Shown here piece by piece: positions 7,296-15,742 of a DNA stretch of 22,241 bases. How positions within the stretch are numbered: position 1 is the stretch's first letter; every line of letters starts with the position of its first letter. The stretch covers positions 1 through 22,241 of the forward strand of contig CAKUXH010000004.1 in NCBI GenBank assembly GCA_934700265.1. The letters run 5' to 3'. The notes below the pieces were generated by a model, which saw only the letters and a list, made by a program, of their open reading frames with translations, did no database searches and was not told the origin of the DNA. Position numbers and translations under genes: made by a program. The stretch comes from an uncultured Opitutales bacterium (lineage in GTDB: Bacteria > Verrucomicrobiota > Verrucomicrobiia > Opitutales > UBA9783).

Positions 7296-8468
7296 CTATA
7301 AATCTTCTTCCTCCATACTTTTATCATCATACTGAATCCCATCTGCCTTTCCTCCTTCAAAGGCTTCATTTTGACATTCCATTTCTTGAAAATAATTTAT
7401 AGCCTTAACAGAATTAAGCTGTTTACCACTTAGCATTTTTTTAAGATCTTCTATTTTTATTCCCTTCAAATTTCTAGCAAATTGGTATTTTTTTCTCTCT
7501 AGTACTGGCTTTGGCTTTGTTGCTTCATTGTATTTTCTTATATCTTGTAACAACGTATTTTTCAATAGCTTCCTGTCCTTTTCAGCCAAAGCCTCATCCT
7601 TTTCAGCTAATAAGTTTACTGCCATATCTGCCCTTAAAATCATTTCTTCTTGTTCTGGAGTTGCGTTTTTAGCATAATTTTGCATTAAATTAACAGCACT
7701 TTTAAGTTCCCTAGATTCAACCTTGGAAGCATAATCACTCTCATATCGTCCATGCTTTATTGATCCATTTTTCTCTGCTAAAAGACGACTTCCTAAAAAA
7801 GGCAACCATTTATTGCTATAAATACCACCCGTATTTGTAGATATTTTATTCATAAACAAAGGTAATTGCACTCCCAAATGAAGAATCGTATCATCCACAA
7901 GTGTATATGTATTTACTGTTTCATCCACTCCATAAAGTGTTTTTTTAAAGGGCCCTACCAAAAATGCAACATCATTATCACAATTATTCAAAATACAATT
8001 CAGAATCGAAATTACAATTACCTTTTGGCGACTTTTAGATGTTTGTTTTTGACTAATATCCAACAATCGAGATGAATAATTTGTTATACGAGAAAAATAA
8101 ACATCTTGAGAACCTTTTTGCATTTCTACATCTATATTATAATCAACCCATACTCCTTTTACTTTTTTTGAACATTTACATCTTATATCAAATATCAACC
8201 GATCTCCTAGAGTATTTAGAGTATCTGTATTTAAGTAACTTAAATCCTTTACACATATGCTAAAAGGCTCATTTTCCAATAAACTATTTAAAAATGAAAT
8301 TAATCTTTGCTTGGCTGTAACTATTTGTCCATCTACAGTCGTCGCTGGCCCTCCTTCCCCAAATAATGCTTTAAAAGCAAAATCATAAGTAGGATCCAAA
8401 ATCCAACATGCAAAGCATTCCTTAACGACTGAAAACATCAGCAACAACACCATAACCTTATTTCCCAT
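7296..8468 (-). CDS. Exported Rpn-family (PD-(D/E)XK) nuclease-like protein, second copy
   Basis: The 390-residue product has the Rpn signature right behind a hydrophobic N-terminus: D25-P-T-Y-D29-x-x-F-K33, RLISFLNSLL (55-64), then Asp94 (FDIRCKC) and Glu115-x-Gln117 (NIDVEMQ) as the likely metal-binding residues. The spacing between these strands is shorter than in the copy at 5031. The N-terminus (VMVLLLMFSVV, then ECFA|C) looks like a Sec signal peptide; Cys21 is not in a proper lipobox. The C-terminal third is charged, with a repeated AEKDEALAEKDRK coiled-coil-like helix, and lacks the GIEEG helix of the other copy. The two are clearly diverged. The gene has its own promoter and terminator. 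A second ATG at codon 6 (8453) is an alternative start and would leave room for a short leader. Confidence 0.8.
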   Translation of the reverse strand: MGNKVMVLLLMFSVVKECFACWILDPTYDFAFKALFGEGGPATTVDGQIVTAKQRLISFLNSLLENEPFSICVKDLSYLNTDTLNTLGDRLIFDIRCKCSKKVKGVWVDYNIDVEMQKGSQDVYFSRITNYSSRLLDISQKQTSKSRQKVIVISILNCILNNCDNDVAFLVGPFKKTLYGVDETVNTYTLVDDTILHLGVQLPLFMNKISTNTGGIYSNKWLPFLGSRLLAEKNGSIKHGRYESDYASKVESRELKSAVNLMQNYAKNATPEQEEMILRADMAVNLLAEKDEALAEKDRKLLKNTLLQDIRKYNEATKPKPVLERKKYQFARNLKGIKIEDLKKMLSGKQLNSVKAINYFQEMECQNEAFEGGKADGIQYDDKSMEEEDL

Positions 8469-8478
8469 AATAATGGTT

Positions 8479-8507
8479 ATTATTTATTGTTTTTCTAACT
8501 TTGTCAA
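8479..8507 (-). promoter_or_regulatory. Candidate promoter of the second Rpn-like gene
   Basis: On the minus strand TTGACA (8502-8507), a 17-base spacer, and AATAAT (8479-8484). The predicted transcript would start only about 4 bases before the ATG at 8468, or about 19 bases before the alternative ATG at 8453. Confidence 0.6.
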
Positions 8508-8592
8508 CAAAAAACACAATAAAGATACACAAGCACATACAATTATCTTATGTATGATCTTTTATTTCTTACGATATATTTTATACAAAAAC

Positions 8593-10011
8593 CTATAATG
8601 TTCTCAGATATTTATCCACCTTATCTGCTGTAATAATTCCATAATTGATGGTACCTAACCACCCGGACATAATGATACCTACTGATCCTGAATGATACAA
8701 CCCCGCTACTTGATTGGGCAAATCCATAGAAACTTTTAAACCTTCAAATTTTGTACCAAACGAAGCACCTTCCAAATGTTGTGTATAACGATTAAAAGTT
8801 TTAGGTGTAGCTACCTCAATCCAGCCCAACTTATTAGCGATATTAGGAATAAAATGATCTAAAGAACGAAGTGTCGTTTGCATCAAATTTTCTTTCGCCA
8901 CCTTATATTCCTCATCTGACAAATTTTCCCAATCCTTCCATAAGGCGTTTGTAGAAGCAACGATCGTATAACGAGGTGTTTTACTTTCCGGACGAATGCT
9001 TGGATAATAAATTGAAAATGTACGACTTTTGGTATCAAAACATTTTAACTCAGCACTCGAAAAATCCTTCGCTTCCGATGTAAAAATCAAATCACCAATC
9101 TCCGGAAAACTCTCTCCTTCTTTCAAGCCCATATACACTTGACATGAACTATTATTTAAACGAACAGCCTCCGTTTCCTTTCGAAAATTTTCATCCAAAT
9201 CAGCTATATCGATCCACTTTAGAATGGTTGTCTTTAAATTAGCATTCGAAACAATGGCTTTGCATTCTACCGTAACCCCATTAACCTGCAAACCACAAAC
9301 TGTTGTTTTCCCAGCTTTCTTTTGTGTAAAAATCTTTTCTACTTGCGCACGTTTGGCAATATCAACACCATTCTTTTGCAGCTCAGCCACCATCGACCGA
9401 ATCAATTTATCTGTTCCTCCTTTAAAAGTATAAACCCCCTTACTCATAAAATTGGAGAAAACAATTCCATAAGTAATCGCAGGATCATCTAACGTTGAAC
9501 CATTCGCATAAGTAATTGGTTCCATTAACAAACGATGAACATCTGGACGATTTGGAAAAAATTCTTCAAATAATTCACCTGTTGTACGTTGATCATCATC
9601 GTAAAAATTCATAGCACGAAGATGATTAAAAAATTTCTCAACCGTTTCTGCCGGTATTTTAAATAAGTTAATTAATTTATTTGTAAAGTCAACACGATCA
9701 AATGTTGTTTCAAAATTAAATTGTGGGTTAACAAATCGAATGTGTGGCAATTGAACGATTGAGTTAGCAATATCTGCATTCCAATAACGACGGCACGACT
9801 TCTTCATTCCTACCGGGAATCCATGCAAAGAAACATCAAACGTGTATCCTCCAGGACGTTTAAAATAAGCAGCCAATCCACCACATTGAAAGTGTTGTTC
9901 TAACAATAACACCGAATGCCCCATTTTAGCTAAACCATTCGCTGCGGTCAAACCCGACAAACCACTACCAATCACACAAATATCGTACGCTTGCTTATAT
10001 TGCCAATCCAT
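8593..10011 (-). CDS. FAD-dependent oxidoreductase of the phytoene desaturase / carotenoid isomerase (CrtI/CRTISO) type
   Basis: The 472-residue protein starts with a dinucleotide-binding fold: GSGLSG (15-20) after a hydrophobic strand, and Glu38 at the end of the second strand ([11 protein letters not shown]), as in CrtI, CRTISO and retinol saturase. The body contains [16 protein letters not shown], typical of the family, and SNANLKTT. The end, [22 protein letters not shown], corresponds to the C-terminal FAD-contacting segment. Members desaturate, isomerise or saturate polyene chains. No carotenoid gene lies nearby, so the substrate is unknown. The gene is monocistronic by position: 93 bases separate it from the upstream gene, and no ribosome-binding site is evident before the ATG. 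The family call is firm, the substrate open. Confidence 0.82.
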   Translation of the reverse strand: MDWQYKQAYDICVIGSGLSGLTAANGLAKMGHSVLLLEQHFQCGGLAAYFKRPGGYTFDVSLHGFPVGMKKSCRRYWNADIANSIVQLPHIRFVNPQFNFETTFDRVDFTNKLINLFKIPAETVEKFFNHLRAMNFYDDDQRTTGELFEEFFPNRPDVHRLLMEPITYANGSTLDDPAITYGIVFSNFMSKGVYTFKGGTDKLIRSMVAELQKNGVDIAKRAQVEKIFTQKKAGKTTVCGLQVNGVTVECKAIVSNANLKTTILKWIDIADLDENFRKETEAVRLNNSSCQVYMGLKEGESFPEIGDLIFTSEAKDFSSAELKCFDTKSRTFSIYYPSIRPESKTPRYTIVASTNALWKDWENLSDEEYKVAKENLMQTTLRSLDHFIPNIANKLGWIEVATPKTFNRYTQHLEGASFGTKFEGLKVSMDLPNQVAGLYHSGSVGIIMSGWLGTINYGIITADKVDKYLRTL

Positions 10012-10104
10012 CTTCTGAAACTTTAAAGGTTAATGTTTATTTATAAAAAGGGATGTAAACAAAAACTGCAAAGCTTTTTTCAACATATCTTTACTAAACT
10101 TTTA

Positions 10105-11307
10105 TTAATTTTGAGAAGTATTTTTAAAATGTATTATCGTTGCAGAGTTAGGATACTGTAAGCCCACTTGCCACCAAAGCTCATTTATATTCCTTTTTAT
10201 TGTATTGTAAACAAATGGTGCAAACATCAATGGCCCAATAGCATTGTTTACGATTTGAACTATGTCTCTATTAACAGGAATTAAAGGCAAACTATTCCAA
10301 TGTATTTCTTCAATATTTTTACTAACACGCTTATTTAAGTGCAAAACAACCCCAATTCCATAATTCGGATTGAGTCGGTTTCCCAATATCCCAGCAGGGA
10401 AATTACCATTTTTTAACGTAAATAAAAATCGTGCAGCCTCCGTATTATAACTTCTATCATTTAACACCTGATGAACATAATTTGTAATAACTTCACCAAT
10501 AGTCGCATTTCCAATCTGCAAGAGGTTTCGAAAATTATCAAAATCCACGTGACCATCAGTAATCCCTATCACAAAACGATCAATTGCCATACGAGCTACT
10601 TGCTGTGCCGTTAAAACTGGAAGTGGAAAATTAATATTAACATTTGCTGGCCAACAAAAAACATCTGCACTTCCATCTCCTCTTAAAGCATTTATAGGAT
10701 TCTTTACAATAATATTTTGAGACAACGGGACATTCCCAGTATCATGCGCAAAAACTTCAACCCCTTCCGAAGAGGCAGCTACATTATTAAAGGGCAACAA
10801 GTAGCTATAAATATAAAAATCCTTATAAATATTTTTCATTCCCCCAACCATTTCCCTTAAATTCTTCGTTAATTGAAGTATTTTATCTATATTTTCTTTT
10901 AAATTTATATCAATATTAGCATTTTTTTGCAAAACATAAATTGATTCTTCTACAGAATCAGAAATATCTTGCAAAGCTAATAAACTCGTAGCTTTTAACG
11001 CCTCAAAATAAAGAAAATTCGAACAATTTCCTAAATCATCCTTTGCTATTTTTAATTTTAAATTATTTATAGCTATTGCCTCACCACAAGAACAAGATCC
11101 TTTTGAATAAAATCCTTGAGCCATATTTGCTAAAGGTAGGTAAATTTCCTCTAAAGAAAAATATAAAATTTTCAGTAAACTCATTAAATCTTCTGATCTT
11201 TCTTTACTAACCTTTTCAGGTAAAACATCATTTCCTGAAATCGAAAACATACCATAAGTTCTTACATTTAAACAAATACTTGCAATAAGTATTAGCACTA
11301 ATTTCAT
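10105..11307 (-). CDS. Exported protein of unknown function
   Basis: No family recognised. The 400 residues begin with a clear signal peptide (MKLVLILIASICLNV, cleavage near Gly19 in RTYG|MFS). Residues about 35-165 read as a helical bundle rich in Leu, Lys and Glu, with a CSCGEAI motif near residue 73. The second half is more globular, with TAQQVARMAIDRFVIG and a repeated use of Asn, and ends in a polar tail (FKNTSQN). There is no membrane segment. The ATG has no ribosome-binding site; TATAAA lies 5 bases upstream. It is divergent from alaS, with 92 bases between the starts. Like the protein at 1242 it is exported, solitary and of unknown role. Confidence 0.68.
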   Translation of the reverse strand: MKLVLILIASICLNVRTYGMFSISGNDVLPEKVSKERSEDLMSLLKILYFSLEEIYLPLANMAQGFYSKGSCSCGEAIAINNLKLKIAKDDLGNCSNFLYFEALKATSLLALQDISDSVEESIYVLQKNANIDINLKENIDKILQLTKNLREMVGGMKNIYKDFYIYSYLLPFNNVAASSEGVEVFAHDTGNVPLSQNIIVKNPINALRGDGSADVFCWPANVNINFPLPVLTAQQVARMAIDRFVIGITDGHVDFDNFRNLLQIGNATIGEVITNYVHQVLNDRSYNTEAARFLFTLKNGNFPAGILGNRLNPNYGIGVVLHLNKRVSKNIEEIHWNSLPLIPVNRDIVQIVNNAIGPLMFAPFVYNTIKRNINELWWQVGLQYPNSATIIHFKNTSQN

Positions 11308-11399
11308 GCTAATTTATAGCATCAATATTTTTACAAAATACAATAAAAAACTGTATTAAAATATTGATTATTATCTATATATGTGACAACAATATTCTT

Positions 11400-14054
11400 A
11401 TGAAATCCGTCGAAATTAGGCAAAGTTTTTTAGATTTTTTTAAAAGTAAAGAACACCACATTGTTTCTTCATGCTCCCTATTACCTGAGGCACCTAACCT
11501 ACTCTTCACCAACGCAGGCATGAACCCATTTGTTCCTTATTTTTTAGGAGAACGAAAGCCTAAATATTTCCGTGTAGCTGATACACAGAAATGCATTCGC
11601 GCAGGAGGTAAGCATAACGATTTAGAAGAAGTTGGTTTCGACACTTATCATCATACATTTTTTGAAATGCTAGGAAATTGGTCTTTTGGTAATTTCTTCA
11701 AAAAAGAAGCTATTCAATGGGCTTGGGAACTTTTAACAAAAGTTTGGGAATTCCCTAAAGAAAGACTTTATGCAACTATTTACCAACCCCAATCGGGGGA
11801 CCCAGCTGAGTTTGACCAAGAAGCTTACAATTTTTGGAAAGAAATTTTTACTGCTGAAGGCTTAGACCCTAATATTCATATTGTTACAGGAAATAAAAAA
11901 GATAATTTCTGGATGATGGGTGATACTGGCCCTTGTGGACCTTGCTCTGAAATACATATTGATTTAACACCTAATGGTGATACACAAGGGTGTTTAGTTA
12001 ATAAAGGAGATGTACGTTGCATCGAGATCTGGAATTTGGTTTTTATGCAATATAATGCTTTGCCTAATGGTAAATTTGAATTATTAAAAGACAAATTCGT
12101 TGACACAGGTATGGGCTTCGAACGAGTTGCTGGAATTTTTGCGACTACAAAAAATTTTACAGATTTTTCAAAAATTCCATCTAATTACGATAGCGATCTA
12201 TTTTCTTCCATTTTTAACTGGTTACAGCAAAAATCTGGGCACACATATCAAGGCCAAGTTGCTCTTCCAAATGAAGAGATTTCTGAAGATATTATGGCCG
12301 ATTGTGCCTTTCGCATTATTGCCGATCATATTCGCACCTTATCGTTTGCGATAGCCGATGGAATTCTTCCGGGAAATGAGGGTAGAAATTACGTACTTAG
12401 ACGCATCATTCGTCGCGCAATATTATTCGGACAAAAACTAAAATTAGAAAATGGTTTTTTTGCTGAATTATCAAAAGTCGTTATAGATCAAATGGGAAGC
12501 GTTTTTCCTGAATTGCATCAAAATGCTAAAACTATAAAAAAGGTATTGCAAAAAGAAGAAGAAGCGTTTCAAGCTACACTTTCGAGAGGTTTACGTCTAT
12601 TCGAACGTTGGGCTCAAGAAAATCCGAATATTTTGTCGGGCGATAAAGCATTTTTATTGTATGATACATATGGTTTCCCAATCGACCTAACACAACTAAT
12701 TGCCAAAGAACGCAACATCCAGGTAGATTTAGATGGTTTTCAGCAAGCCATGGAGTTACAAAAAGAACGTTCTAAATTAGCACAAAAAAAGTCTGTTATT
12801 CAACTTTCAGATACATCTAAACCTGCCACAAAATTTATAGGCTACCAAAAAGAAAATTTGGTAAACTGGCCAACAAAAATTCTTGAAATTATTTCACAAA
12901 ACGGGAAAAATTACATCATTACAGAATCTTCTCCTTTTTATGGAGAGAAAGGTGGCCAAATCGGAGATACTGGGTACATAATGCTGAACGATGGAAAGCA
13001 AATTCGCATAACCAATACCACTTGGCAACAACAAACTCTATTACACGAAGCCGTGACAGATGAAGATCTCACATCCTATATTCAAACATCTGCAAAAATG
13101 GTGGTAGATATTGAACGTCGAAAAAGCATCTCTCGGCATCATACCGCAACCCACTTGTTGCATTGGGCCTTAAGAAAGGTTGTTGGCGAACATGTCCACC
13201 AAGCTGGTTCTTATGTTACTGATCATTGTTTACGTTTTGACTTTTCACATTTTGAAAAATTAAGCCAAGAACAACTCGAAAAGATTGAAAAGATTTGTAA
13301 CGAAAAGATTCTGGACAATTCGAACATATTCACAGATGAAGCTGATTTTGATAAAAAACCAAAAGATTGCTTAGCATTTTTCGAAGATAAATATGGAGAT
13401 CGTGTTCGTGTCGTTCACATAGGAGATTATTCCATAGAATTATGTGGCGGCACTCACGTTACTGCCTTAGGTGAACTCGGACAAATAAAACTGTTACAAG
13501 AATCTTCGGTAGCATCTGGGATTCGCCGCTTAGAAGCTGTCACAGGAACAGCTGCATATACCTATCAGAAAGTACTGGAACAACAATACAAAGACCTTGA
13601 AAAAGAATTTGAATGTTCTGGAAATAAAATTTTTGAAAAATATCAGCGTTTATTAGAACAAAAGAAACATAGTGATAATCTTTATCGGCAGTTGTTAGAA
13701 AAAAACACAGGAAATTCTGCATTAAAACAAGAAACAATCAACACCCTAAATTGGGTTCAACTGCAAATACAATCTGCAGATGCAAACACATTACGTAGTT
13801 TAAGCAAATCCTATTTTAATCAAAATAAAGTTGATGTTCTGTTTTTAGCAAGTGAATTTGATCGTAAAGGAATTGTTATCGTTGCTTGTTCTGAAAAAGC
13901 GATTAACGCAGGAGTTTCAGCAAATAAACTTATTCAAACATTTTTAAAACCTTTAGGGGCAAATGGAGGAGGCAAACCTGATTTTGCAACCGGCGGCATT
14001 AAAGATGTTAACACATTAAAAACCGCTTGGGGAAACTTATCCTTCAATATTTAA
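11400..14054 (+). CDS. alaS: Alanyl-tRNA synthetase
   Basis: AlaRS charges tRNA-Ala and hydrolyses mis-charged Ser- or Gly-tRNA-Ala. The 884-residue protein has the usual order. The class II catalytic domain starts at RQSFLDFFKSKEHH, with LLFTNAGMNPFVPYFLG and the GDTGPCGPCSEIH motif. The tRNA-recognition helices follow, then the editing domain with His581-x3-His585 (HHTATHLL) and Cys682-GGT-His686. The C-terminal C-Ala domain ends with GANGGGKPDFATGG. Length matches the family (about 875-890). The start is the ATG at 11400; an in-frame TTG at 11364 would add 12 residues without family support. No ribosome-binding site is seen. The ligase gene at 14058 follows after three bases. Confidence 0.97.
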   Translation: MKSVEIRQSFLDFFKSKEHHIVSSCSLLPEAPNLLFTNAGMNPFVPYFLGERKPKYFRVADTQKCIRAGGKHNDLEEVGFDTYHHTFFEMLGNWSFGNFFKKEAIQWAWELLTKVWEFPKERLYATIYQPQSGDPAEFDQEAYNFWKEIFTAEGLDPNIHIVTGNKKDNFWMMGDTGPCGPCSEIHIDLTPNGDTQGCLVNKGDVRCIEIWNLVFMQYNALPNGKFELLKDKFVDTGMGFERVAGIFATTKNFTDFSKIPSNYDSDLFSSIFNWLQQKSGHTYQGQVALPNEEISEDIMADCAFRIIADHIRTLSFAIADGILPGNEGRNYVLRRIIRRAILFGQKLKLENGFFAELSKVVIDQMGSVFPELHQNAKTIKKVLQKEEEAFQATLSRGLRLFERWAQENPNILSGDKAFLLYDTYGFPIDLTQLIAKERNIQVDLDGFQQAMELQKERSKLAQKKSVIQLSDTSKPATKFIGYQKENLVNWPTKILEIISQNGKNYIITESSPFYGEKGGQIGDTGYIMLNDGKQIRITNTTWQQQTLLHEAVTDEDLTSYIQTSAKMVVDIERRKSISRHHTATHLLHWALRKVVGEHVHQAGSYVTDHCLRFDFSHFEKLSQEQLEKIEKICNEKILDNSNIFTDEADFDKKPKDCLAFFEDKYGDRVRVVHIGDYSIELCGGTHVTALGELGQIKLLQESSVASGIRRLEAVTGTAAYTYQKVLEQQYKDLEKEFECSGNKIFEKYQRLLEQKKHSDNLYRQLLEKNTGNSALKQETINTLNWVQLQIQSADANTLRSLSKSYFNQNKVDVLFLASEFDRKGIVIVACSEKAINAGVSANKLIQTFLKPLGANGGGKPDFATGGIKDVNTLKTAWGNLSFNI

Positions 14055-14057
14055 GTT

Positions 14058-15677
14058 ATGAATGTTATCGAAGCATTAAAAAATGTTGCCAAAGAAAAGC
14101 CAAATATATTGGGTTTAGCTATACCTCATCGTAATTTATGGAGAACATTAACTTATCAACAAAAAACATTCCAGCAGATGGATCATGAAGTTGATGTGTG
14201 GGCAACCTATTTCCTAAGTGAAGGTTTTTCCAAAGGTAAAAAAATTCTGTTGATGCTTCCTCCTGGAGAAGATTTACTTATAAGCGTGTTTGCTATGTTG
14301 CGTTTGGGAGCTATTCCTGTCGTTATTGATCCAGGAATGGGTCTAAAAAATTTTTTTAATTGTACTAAAAAAACACAACCAGACTTATTTTTAGGCTGTT
14401 CTAAAACTCATCTATTATATTATTTATTAAAACCATTTGTAAAATTTAAAAAAGCTATCATTCTTTCCAAAAAATTAAAACAAAAGGTTTTAAAAGAAAA
14501 TTTTACCTGTTTTTTACCCAAAGAAGATCGTAATAACGATACAGCTGCTGTTTTATTCACATCCGGATCCACCGGATATCCTAAAGGGGCTGTTTATACC
14601 TACCAAGAATTCAACAAACAAATTGAGGCATTAAAATCAACGTTTCACATTGAATCAGGAGAAATTGATATTCCATTATTACCTGTATTCTCTTTATATA
14701 ATCCAGCATTAGGAATGACAACAATTGTTCCAGAAATGAATCCCGCTAAGCCAAGTCAACTGGATCCTAAAAAAATCATAGAAGCTATTCAAACAAACTT
14801 TGTTACCAATAGTTTTGGCTCCCCTCGGTTATGGACAAAGCTCGTAGATTATTGTGAACAAAACGATTATACACTACCCACCATCAAACGTGTCTTTTTA
14901 GCAGGTGCCCCAGTTCATCCCCTACTCTTAAAACGTATACAAGCCATTATACCTAATGGAACAGCCTTTACCCCTTATGGAGCAACCGAAGCTCTTCCTA
15001 TTGCATACATTTCCGCTAAAGAAGTTTTAAATGAAACTTATAAACTTACTTTGCAAGGTAAAGGAACTTGCGTTGGGCATCCCATCGATGGAGTAAAAAT
15101 TAGGATTATTCCAATAAAAGATGAGGTCTTAAATGAACTACCCAAAGAACTCCCCCTGGGAGAAATTGGTGAAATTGTTGTTTGTGCTCCTTATATTAGT
15201 AAACGCTATTTAAATGATTTATCCGCAACAGCCAAAGCTAAAATAAACCACCAAGGTGAAATCTGGCATCGTATGGGCGATCTCGGATATAAAGATACAC
15301 AAGGTCGCTTGTGGTTCTGTGGCCGAAAAGCAGAACGCGTTGTTTGTGAAAACAGGATTTTTTACACCGATTGTTGTGAAGCAGTCTTTAATGCCCATGA
15401 ATCTGTCTTTCGATCTGCACTTATTGCTTATAATGTTAAAGATAAAAAAATCCCAGCCATTATTATTGAACCAAAAATGAAATTATCGCACACTGGCAAA
15501 ATACAATTGTTACAACAACTTCGAACCTTAGCTAATACAACTGAAACAACAAAAACAATTCAACATTTTGCTATTTATTATAAATTTCCTGTTGATGTTC
15601 GCCATAATGCAAAAATACATCGTTTAACACTTATGCGTTATTTCAACGAGCATCCACAAAAAGTTTATAAAATATAA
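14058..15677 (+). CDS. AMP-forming acyl ligase, OleC-like (beta-lactone synthetase / fatty acid-CoA ligase family)
   Basis: This is a 539-residue ANL-superfamily enzyme that activates a carboxylate with ATP. Motifs in order: the P-loop TSGSTGYPKG (168-177), YGATE (307-311), GDLGYKDTQGRLWFCGRK (about 407-424, with Asp408 for ribose binding), and the late lysine in VRHNAKIHR (Lys519). The DPGMGLKN stretch near residue 91 and the RHNAKI ending are features I associate with OleC, which makes beta-lactones from beta-hydroxy acids in long-chain olefin synthesis. OleA, OleB and OleD are not in the window, so a fatty acyl-CoA or acyl-AMP role is equally open. It begins 3 bases after the alaS stop and is probably co-transcribed with it. 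Confidence 0.82.
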   Translation: MNVIEALKNVAKEKPNILGLAIPHRNLWRTLTYQQKTFQQMDHEVDVWATYFLSEGFSKGKKILLMLPPGEDLLISVFAMLRLGAIPVVIDPGMGLKNFFNCTKKTQPDLFLGCSKTHLLYYLLKPFVKFKKAIILSKKLKQKVLKENFTCFLPKEDRNNDTAAVLFTSGSTGYPKGAVYTYQEFNKQIEALKSTFHIESGEIDIPLLPVFSLYNPALGMTTIVPEMNPAKPSQLDPKKIIEAIQTNFVTNSFGSPRLWTKLVDYCEQNDYTLPTIKRVFLAGAPVHPLLLKRIQAIIPNGTAFTPYGATEALPIAYISAKEVLNETYKLTLQGKGTCVGHPIDGVKIRIIPIKDEVLNELPKELPLGEIGEIVVCAPYISKRYLNDLSATAKAKINHQGEIWHRMGDLGYKDTQGRLWFCGRKAERVVCENRIFYTDCCEAVFNAHESVFRSALIAYNVKDKKIPAIIIEPKMKLSHTGKIQLLQQLRTLANTTETTKTIQHFAIYYKFPVDVRHNAKIHRLTLMRYFNEHPQKVYKI

Positions 15678-15697
15678 ACAATCCATAATTACAATAA

Positions 15698-15713
15698 TGG
15701 CATGAAAAATGCT
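15698..15713 (+). promoter_or_regulatory. Sigma-54-like promoter before the type III gatekeeper operon
   Basis: TGGCATGAAAAATGCT matches the sigma-54 pattern TGGCAY-N5/6-TTGCW, with GG and GC exactly 10 bases apart as required and one mismatch in the -12 block (ATGC for TTGC). The predicted start of transcription near 15724 is only 6 bases before the ATG. A chance match cannot be excluded. Confidence 0.4.
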
Positions 15714-15742
15714 TCTATAAAGTGTACTTATGGTAGAAGCAT
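15709..15742 (+). repeat. Perfect 9-bp inverted repeat around the sctW start codon
   Basis: ATGCTTCTA (15709-15717) is the exact reverse complement of TAGAAGCAT (15734-15742). The 16-base loop holds the start codon at 15730-15732. It could be an RNA hairpin that controls translation initiation or an operator for a dimeric regulator. Confidence 0.55.

Noticed and set aside
8403..8468. Lipoprotein signal in the second Rpn-like protein
   Set aside because: Cys21 is preceded by C-F-A, which does not fit a lipobox; an ordinary Sec cleavage is more likely.
5031..8468. Rpn-like genes as parts of an active transposon
   Set aside because: No terminal inverted repeats or target duplications were seen around either gene, and one sits inside an intact operon.
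11364..11399. TTG at 11364 as alaS start
   Set aside because: The extra 12 residues have no counterpart in the family, whose N-terminus matches from the ATG at 11400.
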